Shown in pieces: positions 1 through 7,497 of a stretch of 64,000 nt of DNA. The position numbers and the translations under genes are program-made. The stretch comes from Methylocapsa palsarum (GTDB lineage Bacteria; Pseudomonadota; Alphaproteobacteria; Rhizobiales; Beijerinckiaceae): assembly GCF_900114285.1 (NCBI RefSeq), contig NZ_FOSN01000005.1, positions 1 to 64,000 on the forward strand, in the 5' to 3' direction. Position 1 is the first letter of the stretch; the number at the start of each line of letters is the position of its first letter. The notes under the pieces are model-generated. The model saw only the letters and a program-made list of their open reading frames with translations. It made no database searches and had not been told where the DNA came from.

Positions 1-274
1 AGCTCCGCCGATCGCAGGTTGCTCAACCCGCGCCACACGGCGTAAACTCCGCCGAGACTCTAATTACCGCCGGATGAAAGTTCAGTGGCAGGTCAGCTGG
101 CGCAAAGCCCGGCTGGCTTCGAACTTCATGCTCGTCGCTAAAAGTTCACTTACTGTGCCGAAGGCGAAACTCGAAGCGCTGCGGCGAGTCGCTCCATTTC
201 CCTCTACAGGGTCCGCTCGGGGTCCGCTCTCAAATAGCTGGGGCACCGCACTTGGCCTAAGCCACTGATTTTGA
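1..274. other. Left edge, no gene recognised
   Basis: I see no convincing gene in this stretch. Short open frames exist on both strands, but none has a recognisable domain, a good ribosome binding site or codon use like the neighbouring genes. It may hold the 3' flank of the tRNA-Lys transcript, which reads leftward. Confidence 0.5.
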
Positions 275-350
<76 letters not shown>

Positions 351-479
351 ATCAAAATCGCTTCCCCGCGGCCCCGGCCGAAAGTCGGCGACAAGGACGG
401 ATGGAAGCAAGCACTGCGGCTTAGCAAACGCGCCGGGGCCTGTCCAGCGCACTTGCGAAAATTTGCGGATCTCCCCGCA

Positions 480-2063
480 TCAGCCGGTCAGAACGTCCGG
501 ACGGGATTTGCCGCGCTTCAGCATCAGTTTGTTCAGCGACGCGACATAGGCCCGCGCCGACGCGACCAATGTATCGGGATCGGCCCCCTTCGCCGTGACC
601 GACTTTCCGTCCTCCGCCAGCCGAACCGACACCTCGGCCTGCGCGTCGGTTCCCTTGGTGACCGCGTGGACCTGATAGAGCTCCAGCGTCGCATGATGCG
701 GAACGAGGGCGAGGATCGCGTTGAAAATCGCATCGACCGGCCCGTTGCCCGTCGCCTGATGGGTGACCTGCTCGCCGTCGATTTCGAGCGTCAGGGCGGC
801 CGATTGCGGCCCTTTGGTCCCCGCGATCACCGTCAGCGCGACGACCTTGATGCGGTCATGCGCGTTGAGGATCTCGTCGTCGACGAGGGCCATCAGATCT
901 TCGTCGTAAACGATCTTCTTGCGGTCGGCGAGATCCTTGAACCGGATGAAGGCGTCTTCCAGCGCATTGTCGCCGAGTTCGTAGCCGAGCTCCTTCAGTT
1001 TTTCCTTGAACGCGTGCCGGCCTGAATGCTTGCCCATCACCAGCGAGGTCTTGCTGACACCGACGCTTTCGGGCGTCATGATTTCGTAGGTCTGGGCGTT
1101 TTTCAGCATGCCGTCCTGGTGAATGCCGCTCTCATGCGCGAACGCGTTGCGCCCAACGACCGCCTTGTTGAACTGCACCGGAAACGAACTCACCGCCGAC
1201 ACGAGCTTCGACGCCCGCGTCAGCATCGAGGCGTCGACGTTGCTGTAATAGGGCAGGGAATCGCCGCGAACGCGCAGCCCCATCACGACTTCCTCGAGCG
1301 CGGCGTTGCCGGCCCGCTCGCCAAGGCCGTTGATGGTGCACTCGATTTGCCGCGCGCCGCCCTTGACGCCCGCCAGGGTGTTGGCGACGGCGAGTCCGAG
1401 GTCGTCGTGGCAATGGACGGAGAAGATCGCCTTGTCCGAATTGGGAACCCGCTCGCGGACGGCGCGGAACAGGGTTTCGTACTCTTCCGGCATCGCGTAG
1501 CCGACGGTGTCGGGCAGATTGATCGTGGTCGCGCCGGCCTTGATCGCCGCCTCGACGCAGCGGCATAAATAATCGATTGGAGTCCGCGTCGCGTCCATCG
1601 CCGACCATTCGACGTTGTCGACAAGGTTGCGCGCCTGCGCGACGGTGCGCGAGATGATTTCGAGCACCTGCTCCTCGCTCTTGTTCATCTGATGGCGCAG
1701 ATGAATGGGCGAGGTGGACACGAAGGTGTGGATGCGCGGGCGGCGCGCCTTGCGCACAGCCTCGCCGCAGCGGGCGATGTCGCCTTCGATCGCGCGGGCG
1801 AGGCCCGCGATCACGGCGTTCTTGGCGCGCTCAGCGATGGCGGAGACGGCCTCGAAATCGCCCTCGGAGGCGATCGGGAAACCCGCCTCGATGATATCGA
1901 CGCCCATCGCGTCGAGAAGGTCGGCGACGGCGATCTTCTCCTCGAAAGTCATCGATGCTCCCGGCGATTGCTCGCCGTCGCGCAACGTGGTGTCGAAAAT
2001 GAAAACCTGTTCGCGGTTGGTTTTGGTCGTTTCGCTGGGCGAAACGGGCGCCGATTGGGTCAT
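480..2063 (-). CDS. leuA: 2-isopropylmalate synthase
   Basis: LeuA condenses acetyl-CoA with 2-oxoisovalerate to give 2-isopropylmalate, the first committed step of leucine synthesis. The 527-residue length fits the full-size bacterial enzyme. The N-terminal HMGL-like barrel opens with the [12 protein letters not shown] signature at about residues 24-35. The metal-binding SVHCHDDLG motif lies mid-protein. The C-terminal 130 or so residues fit the LeuA allosteric (leucine feedback) domain. The ATG at 2063 is kept because the family motif begins about 20 residues later, although its ribosome site is weak. It stands alone: leuC is about 32 kb away in this window, and leuB and leuD are absent. 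A hairpin and a small Leu-codon-bearing frame lie just upstream. Confidence 0.96.
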   Translation of the reverse strand: MTQSAPVSPSETTKTNREQVFIFDTTLRDGEQSPGASMTFEEKIAVADLLDAMGVDIIEAGFPIASEGDFEAVSAIAERAKNAVIAGLARAIEGDIARCGEAVRKARRPRIHTFVSTSPIHLRHQMNKSEEQVLEIISRTVAQARNLVDNVEWSAMDATRTPIDYLCRCVEAAIKAGATTINLPDTVGYAMPEEYETLFRAVRERVPNSDKAIFSVHCHDDLGLAVANTLAGVKGGARQIECTINGLGERAGNAALEEVVMGLRVRGDSLPYYSNVDASMLTRASKLVSAVSSFPVQFNKAVVGRNAFAHESGIHQDGMLKNAQTYEIMTPESVGVSKTSLVMGKHSGRHAFKEKLKELGYELGDNALEDAFIRFKDLADRKKIVYDEDLMALVDDEILNAHDRIKVVALTVIAGTKGPQSAALTLEIDGEQVTHQATGNGPVDAIFNAILALVPHHATLELYQVHAVTKGTDAQAEVSVRLAEDGKSVTAKGADPDTLVASARAYVASLNKLMLKRGKSRPDVLTG

Positions 2064-2098
2064 GGGTTTTGTCCGTTAAGTGTCAAATCAGGTGACGG

Positions 2099-2218
2099 TC
2101 AAATCGAGCTTGCATCCCCTGAGCGCCCGGGAATGTCGCCCGGCCGGCCCTCAGGGGCAGATAAGCAAAAGCGCAAGCGACGACCCAGAACCCGCCGCGG
2201 CCGCGCCCGTCTTAGCAT
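2099..2218 (-). other. Possible leuA leader peptide frame
   Basis: A 39-codon frame starts at ATG 2218 and ends with TGA 36 bases before leuA. Its first 19 codons include four different Leu codons: CTA, CTG, TTG and TTA. Its second half overlaps a strong hairpin. This resembles the layout of an attenuation leader, but the Leu codons are spread out, many codons are Arg, and no good Shine-Dalgarno sequence precedes the ATG. It may be chance. Confidence 0.2.
2116..2157 (-). promoter_or_regulatory. Hairpin in leuA upstream region
   Basis: Perfect eight-base arms CCCCTGAG and CTCAGGGG enclose a second CCGGG/CCCGG stem. The structure sits 53 bases before the leuA start. No T run follows on the minus strand, so it is not a plain intrinsic terminator. 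It could be an attenuator stem or the 3' end of an upstream transcript. Confidence 0.4.
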
Positions 2219-2335
2219 TTGACTTGATGAGGATCATGCGTCCCATCCACCATTGACGGAGTCAAATTAGGTGAGATCCAGACGAAAAACAAGGAAATTC
2301 CCCTTTCCCGTCCACCCATCGCCGTCTGACCATGT

Positions 2336-2363
2336 GTGTGTTTCAGTGCGTGTGTTTCAGCCG
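2336..2363. repeat. 14-bp tandem duplication at ribF stop
   Basis: Two adjacent 14-base units share the first 11 bases (GTGTGTTTCAG). The TGA stop codon of ribF lies in the second unit. It resembles several other short duplications in this window. Confidence 0.7.
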
Positions 2364-3433
2364 TCGTCGGTCGACCGGGTTGCGGCAGGCGGGATCGCAC
2401 CGAGAATGTCCTTCGCTTGGGCGACGTCGTCCTTCATCTGCACAATGAGCGCGGCGGCCGACCCGAATTTCAATTCCGGCCTGATCCAGCCGACGAACAG
2501 AACCTCGATCGTCTCGCCGTAGAGATCGCCGGAAAAATCGAACAGATAGGCTTCGAGCAGGGCGGGGCCATCGTCGAAGGTCGGGCGGCGCCCATAGCTT
2601 GCGGCGCCTTCATAGAGGCGCCCCTCCACCTCGACCCGGACGGCATAGACGCCGTGACGCAGGCGGCAGCTGGGATCAGGGACGAGGTTCGCGGTCGGAA
2701 ATCCGAGCGTCCGGCCAAGCTTCTGGCCATGGATGACTTCGCCAAGGATGGAATAGGGACGCCCAAGCAGTCTGGCGGCGCCCTCGACGTCTCCCGCCTC
2801 GAGGGCGGCCCGCGTCGCGGTTGACGAGGCGGCCATGGGACCGTCGGAGTCCGCCAGGATCGGCGGCACGATGTCGACCGGAAATCCTCTCCGTCCGCCG
2901 ATCTCCTTGAGCAGGTCCGGAGAACCGGAGCGATGCGCGCCGAAATGAAAGTCGTAACCGGCGACGATCGCCGCGACGCCGAGGCGGCGCACCAGAACGT
3001 CGCTGACGAAATCTTCCGCGCTCAGGCTGGCCAGAGCCGCGTCGAAGGGAACGACGATCATGCCGTCGACGCCGAGCCGTTCGAGCGACCTCGCCTTGGC
3101 GGCGAGCGGCGTCAGACGGAAAATCGTGTTTGGCCCGCGGAAAAAGTCTGTCGGATGCGGTTCGAAGGTCAGCACCGCGCACGGCCGCCCGAGCTTGTTC
3201 GCCAGCGCGCCGGCGCGCTCGATGACCGCGGCGTGGCCGCGATGAACGCCGTCAAAATTGCCGATGGCGATGACCGCGCCCTCGAGGCCCGAGGGCGGCG
3301 CGGCCGGATCGACGGCGAGGACAAAGCGCTTGGCGTGCGGCGGTGCGGTCAATGTGGCCAGGGTTGTCAGTCGGACGAAGCCGTTCAAGGCCGGGGTCGA
3401 AACCAGGCCATCTGAAGCGTTACAGATGCTCAT
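2357..3433 (-). CDS. ribF: Bifunctional riboflavin kinase / FAD synthetase
   Basis: RibF phosphorylates riboflavin to FMN and then adenylates FMN to FAD. The 358-residue product has both expected parts. The N-terminal nucleotidyltransferase part carries GNFDGVHRGH at residues 58-67, the HxGH-like adenylylation motif. The C-terminal riboflavin kinase part includes the LGFPTANL flavin/ATP motif. The ATG at 3433 has GGAG five bases upstream, which supports this start even though about 45 residues precede the first conserved strand. The next gene upstream on this strand is a HAD phosphatase whose stop is 80 bases away, so the two may be cotranscribed. The 3' end runs into a short tandem duplication. 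Confidence 0.95.
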   Translation of the reverse strand: MSICNASDGLVSTPALNGFVRLTTLATLTAPPHAKRFVLAVDPAAPPSGLEGAVIAIGNFDGVHRGHAAVIERAGALANKLGRPCAVLTFEPHPTDFFRGPNTIFRLTPLAAKARSLERLGVDGMIVVPFDAALASLSAEDFVSDVLVRRLGVAAIVAGYDFHFGAHRSGSPDLLKEIGGRRGFPVDIVPPILADSDGPMAASSTATRAALEAGDVEGAARLLGRPYSILGEVIHGQKLGRTLGFPTANLVPDPSCRLRHGVYAVRVEVEGRLYEGAASYGRRPTFDDGPALLEAYLFDFSGDLYGETIEVLFVGWIRPELKFGSAAALIVQMKDDVAQAKDILGAIPPAATRSTDDG

Positions 3434-3513
3434 AGCGACTCCGGGACCAAAACTCCATAATCCGGATTTCGGCGCGCAAAAATCGGGCGAATTTCAAAGA
3501 AGGCTTCCGGCTT

Positions 3514-4398
3514 TTACCAGACGAGTTCGGGAATCGCAGCGGTTGGTGCGAAGCCGGCTTCATCGACGAATTGTCGCAGGACGGCGCGGGCGAGCTCCGC
3601 GCCCTTTGCGGCTTGGAGCTGCTCCCGATGAAGGCCCGAGGCGACGAGGAGGCTGTCGAACTTCTGTGCGCGCGCGCCCTTGATGTCCGTGTGCATGGCG
3701 TCGCCGATCGCGAGGACCCGAGACCGGTCGGGCGCGACGCCGCTGTTGGTTTCGCTGATGAGCCGCATCGCCTTGTCGTAGATCGGAGCGTAGGGTTTGC
3801 CGGCCTCGATGACCTTGCCGCCCATGCCGGCGTAGCGTTCCGCGATGGCGCCGGCGCAATAAGAGAGTTCGCCGCCGATTTCGACGACAATGTCGGGATT
3901 GGCGCAAATAAAGTCGAGGCGCTTCGCCAGCATCCGGCCGAGGATCGGGTCATAATCGGAGGGCTTGCCTCCATAAGGATCGACGAGCCCGGTGCAGAGC
4001 ACGAAGTCCGCATGCTCCAGGGAGGCGCGGCGCTGCGGTTTGCCCGAAACGGCGAGCAGCTCGTCGAACAGGGCCGTCTCCGCGGGCGGACCGAGATGAA
4101 ACACGGCCTCCCCGGCGCGTTCGGCCAGCATCGACAAGGTGACGTCTCCCGACGACACAATCGCGTCATAGGCGTTGGCCGGCACGCCGAGCAATTCAAG
4201 CTGCGCGCGAACGATCCGGCTGGGGTTCGGCGAATTGGTGATGAGAGCGACCTTGCCGCCCTTGGTCCGGAAGCGCGCGAGCGCGTCGGCGGCCTTCTCG
4301 GAATATTGCGCCCCATCGTGAAGGACGCCCCAGACATCACATAAGATGACGTCATAGCCGTTTGCGAGGTCGGCCAAGCCGTGAACGATACGGGGCAA
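3514..4398 (-). CDS. TIGR01459-type HAD phosphatase
   Basis: This is a haloacid dehalogenase hydrolase of the NagD-like class IIA group, matching the alphaproteobacterial TIGR01459 type; its substrate is not known. From the TTG at 4398 it has 294 residues. Motif I is DVWGVLHDG with the nucleophile Asp at residue 21, followed by ALITNSP (motif II) and a late GDAMHTDIKGA (motif IV). I chose the TTG because AAGGA lies five bases before it and homology begins almost at once. An ATG at 4602 is in frame, but the extra 68 residues are translated from a palindromic intergenic repeat and low-complexity sequence. ribF follows after 80 bases. Confidence 0.88.
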   Translation of the reverse strand: MPRIVHGLADLANGYDVILCDVWGVLHDGAQYSEKAADALARFRTKGGKVALITNSPNPSRIVRAQLELLGVPANAYDAIVSSGDVTLSMLAERAGEAVFHLGPPAETALFDELLAVSGKPQRRASLEHADFVLCTGLVDPYGGKPSDYDPILGRMLAKRLDFICANPDIVVEIGGELSYCAGAIAERYAGMGGKVIEAGKPYAPIYDKAMRLISETNSGVAPDRSRVLAIGDAMHTDIKGARAQKFDSLLVASGLHREQLQAAKGAELARAVLRQFVDEAGFAPTAAIPELVW

Positions 4399-4512
4399 AC
4401 GTGTCCTTGGGATTGGAAAAAAGTTTCGCCGCCACGAAATCAGTCGTGCTCTCGACGCACAATTTCGATAGGCGAACTCGGCTGACGAACTTGACTTGCG
4501 CCTAGGCGCTTG

Positions 4513-4626
4513 GAGCGCTTTCCGATCGCATGAAGTCATGCGATCGATCAGAAATCGCTCCAGAGTCAAAAGCTTGAGCATATTCTTGTCGATTGGATTC
4601 ATTCAATCCAATCGGAATGTGCTCTA
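4513..4626. repeat. Two-hairpin intergenic repeat, copy A
   Basis: This 114-base element recurs at 12456-12569 with only a few differences. The first half holds a perfect palindrome, GATCGCATGA-AG-TCATGCGATC, inside GAGCG/CGCTC ends. The second half is a long stem whose inner GATTGGATT/AATCCAATC arms are perfect in this copy. It has no coding potential. It lies 115 bases upstream of the likely start of the HAD gene. Confidence 0.93.
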
Positions 4627-4794
4627 GGCCCGGGACGGCAGAGTGTCAAGCCGATCCATAAACAGTTTTGTAATGTATATTGACTAAAATAAATCGTCAT
4701 ACTTTTGTATAATTGAAGCGCTTGTCCGGCTTTCGCCAACGCCGGCGCTCGCAAGGCCGGGGCACGCCGCCGTCCGGGTCAAGGAGTCGCAGTT
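4627..4794. other. AT-rich promoter region
   Basis: This gap, between the repeat and the secreted-protein gene, is clearly AT-rich at 4660-4715 and includes TATAAT at 4708-4713. It probably holds the promoter for the rightward gene. I could not find a well-spaced -35 box. Confidence 0.35.
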
Positions 4795-5674
4795 TTGCGG
4801 GCGCCGCGCCTTTTCGTCTTGCTTTTCCAGATGAGCCGAAGAGCCGCCCCCCGGATTGCTTGTCTCTTCGTCGCGGCTTGTCTGTGGCCGAGACAGACCA
4901 TCGCCGGCGCGTGGCTGACGCCTCCGGGCGAAGGCCAGATCATCGCGTCGACCGCGTTCTCGTCATCGACGCGGGCCTTCAACAAGAGCGGGCGACTGAT
5001 CCCTGTGCCGTCCTACCAGAAATTCGAGCTTGGCTCATATATCGAGTATGGCGTGACCGACTGGCTCAGCGTGGCCGCGTCGCCATCCTACGACCGGATC
5101 AGGGCGGCGCCTCCTGCCGTCAACTACGACGGAATCGGCGAAAGCGAGGCCGCCGCCAAAATCGGACTCTACCATTCCGACGCCGGCGCCGTTTCGGTTC
5201 AGGCCGCAATCCGGTCGCCGGGCGCCTCGATCAATGATTCCGCCCGGATCTTTCAGCCGAGCCGCGCCGCCTCGATCGAATTGCGCGCCCTCGCTGGCCA
5301 AAACATCGCCGTCGGAGCCATGCCAGGCTTCGCCGAGGCGCAGGCGGCGTACCGATTTTATGGGGATCATCAGCCGGGCGAATGGAGGCTCGATCTCACC
5401 GCCGGACTTCGTCCTTCGCCGGAGGTTATGGTTCTTCTGCAGAGTTTCTTTTCGTATTCCGGCGGGAACGAACAATCCGGAACTGCGATTGGCCCGGGGG
5501 GCGCTCCCCCCAAAAAAATTTTGGCCCAATTCATTCTGGGCGAAACTGCAGCCGAGCGTCGTTTACGACCTGACGCCGCAATGGTCGCTCCAGATAGGCG
5601 GCTTTTTTACCGCCGCCGGGATTAATGCCGGACGGGAGCTTGGCCCTTTCGGCGGGCTCTGGTATCGCTTCTGA
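4795..5674 (+). pseudogene. Frameshifted secreted protein, possibly XagA-like
   Basis: The reading frame starts at TTG 4795 with AAGGAG eight bases upstream. It encodes a signal peptide ending near TIAGA, then a protein with alternating strands (GEGQIIAS, FELGSYIEYGVTDWL) typical of an outer-membrane beta barrel. Around 5495-5524 there are runs G6, C6, A7 and T4. After them the original frame continues only with Arg-rich residues to a stop at 5625. The next frame instead continues sensibly (KLQPSVVYDLTPQWSLQIGG ...) to FGGLWYRF at 5674, an aromatic C-terminus typical of barrels. A single-base shift thus splits the gene. It could be a real mutation, slippage or an assembly error. The XagA resemblance is from memory and uncertain. 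Confidence 0.7.
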
Positions 5675-5784
5675 TCACGCCCGGTTCGCTTGAGGCTGGC
5701 GTCGGTCGTATTTATAGTTAAATTAGACACAAACTCACGTCTTCGCGGCCTTTTTCGCGAGCGATTTCAGGGAAAAACCGCTGT

Positions 5785-7497
5785 ATGAACGGTGATCAGC
5801 ACAATACCGTCCGCCGCTTCGATCATCCGGGAGAAGGTATTCGCCGCGCCAAGCCGGCGCCGAAAGGGCGCCAGCTCGATCCGAAAGCAATGGAGGAGAT
5901 CGAGACGTTGCTGGGAGACAGATCACGTCAGCGCGATCTCCTGATCGAACATCTGCACCTCATTCAGGACGCATACCACCAGATTTCCGCGGCTCATCTC
6001 GCCGCGCTCGCCGACGCAATGAGACTTTCGTTCGCGGAGGTTTTCGAGACCGCCACCTTCTACGCCCATTTCGACGTCGTGAAGGATGGCGAACCATCGA
6101 TCCCGCCGCTGACGATCCGGGTCTGTGATTCCCTCACATGCGCCCTGTTTGGGGCTGAAAAGCTGCTCCACGCGGTAAAGGCGGGGGCAGGGCCGCAGGT
6201 TCGGGTCGTTCGCGCCCCCTGCGTCGGCCGGTGCGACACAGCGCCGGTCGCGGAAGTCGGCCATTCGTTCGTGGATCATGCGACGCCGGCGGCCGTGCTG
6301 GAGGCCGCTGAAAGCGGCCATATCCATCCGGACGTTCCCAACTATGCCGACTATGCGGCCTATGTCGCAAAGGGCGGCTACAAACTCCTCGATCGGGTGC
6401 GCTCGGGCGCGCTGCCTGTGGAGACATTGCTGCAGGCGCTTGACGGCGCGAGCCTGCGCGGTCTGGGCGGGGCAGGCTTTCCCACCGCGCGGAAATGGCG
6501 CTCCGTCCTTGGCGAGCCGGGACCGAGGCTGATGGCGGTCAACGGCGACGAGGGCGAACCGGGCACCTTCAAGGACAGGTTCTATCTCGAGAGCGATCCG
6601 CATCGCTTCCTCGAGGGCATGCTGATCGGCGCTCATGTGGTCGAGGCGTCGGACGTCTATATTTACCTGCGCGACGAATATCCGGCGTCGCGGATCATCC
6701 TTGAGCGCGAGATCGCGAAATTGCCGCCCGGCGGGCCGGTGATCCATCTGCGCCGCGGGGCTGGCGCCTATATCTGCGGCGAGGAATCCTCCATGCTGGA
6801 GAGCCTTGAGGGCAAGCGCGGGCTTCCCCGGCACAAACCGCCCTTTCCTTTCCAGATCGGGCTGTTCAATCGGGCGACGCTGATCAACAATATCGAGACC
6901 TTGTTCTGGGTCCGCGACATCGTCGAAAAGGGCCCGGACTGGTGGACGAGCCATGGCCGCAACGATCGAAAGGGCTTGCGCAGCTATTCGGTCTCGGGCC
7001 GGGTCAAATCGCCGGGCGTCAAGCTCGCGCCGGCGGGCGTCACCATCCGCGAGCTGATCGATGAATTCTGCGGCGGCATGGCGGACGGCCACACGCTGCG
7101 CGCCTATCTTCCGGGCGGCGCTTCCGGCGGCATCCTTCCGGCCTCGATGGACGATATTCCACTCGATTTCGGAACTTTGGAAAAATACGGCTGTTTCATC
7201 GGATCGGCCGCCGTGATCGTCCTTTCGCAGGAAGACGACATCAAGGCCGCGGCGCTGAACCTGATGCGCTTCTTCGAGGACGAGAGCTGCGGGCAATGCA
7301 CGCCTTGCCGCTCCGGCACCCAGAAGGCCGCCGAGCTCATGGAAAAAGCCGACTGGAGCCAGGATCTGTTGACCGAACTCAGTCAGGTCATGCGCGACGC
7401 GTCCATTTGCGGGCTGGGTCAGGCGGCGTCCAATCCATTGATGACGGTCATCAAATTCTTTCCCGAGGAATTCGCGACGAGGGGAGCCGCGCAATGA
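5785..7497 (+). CDS. fdhB: NAD-dependent formate dehydrogenase, beta subunit (FdsG-FdsB fusion)
   Basis: This is the NAD- and FMN-binding subunit that passes electrons from formate oxidation to NAD. It is a fusion. Residues 1-160 are a NuoE/FdsG-like domain with a 2Fe-2S site (Cys114, 119, 146, 150). The rest is a NuoF/FdsB-like domain with GLGGAGFPTARKW (226-238), GDEGEPGTFKD (254-264), GAGAYICGEESSM (326-338) and a 4Fe-4S site (Cys502, 505, 508, 542). The 570-residue length is close to Fdh1B of Methylobacterium, as I recall it. Its stop overlaps the fdhA start as ATGA, so the two are translationally coupled. Start ATG 5785. Confidence 0.95.
   Translation: MNGDQHNTVRRFDHPGEGIRRAKPAPKGRQLDPKAMEEIETLLGDRSRQRDLLIEHLHLIQDAYHQISAAHLAALADAMRLSFAEVFETATFYAHFDVVKDGEPSIPPLTIRVCDSLTCALFGAEKLLHAVKAGAGPQVRVVRAPCVGRCDTAPVAEVGHSFVDHATPAAVLEAAESGHIHPDVPNYADYAAYVAKGGYKLLDRVRSGALPVETLLQALDGASLRGLGGAGFPTARKWRSVLGEPGPRLMAVNGDEGEPGTFKDRFYLESDPHRFLEGMLIGAHVVEASDVYIYLRDEYPASRIILEREIAKLPPGGPVIHLRRGAGAYICGEESSMLESLEGKRGLPRHKPPFPFQIGLFNRATLINNIETLFWVRDIVEKGPDWWTSHGRNDRKGLRSYSVSGRVKSPGVKLAPAGVTIRELIDEFCGGMADGHTLRAYLPGGASGGILPASMDDIPLDFGTLEKYGCFIGSAAVIVLSQEDDIKAAALNLMRFFEDESCGQCTPCRSGTQKAAELMEKADWSQDLLTELSQVMRDASICGLGQAASNPLMTVIKFFPEEFATRGAAQ

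Noticed and set aside
5923-7494. Long minus-strand open frame opposite fdhB
   Set aside because: GC-rich coding DNA often leaves the opposite frame open; fdhB is certain and the shadow has no domain.
5785-7497. Considered as complex I subunits NuoE and NuoF
   Set aside because: Fused in one frame and followed by a formate dehydrogenase catalytic subunit, fdhD and mobA.
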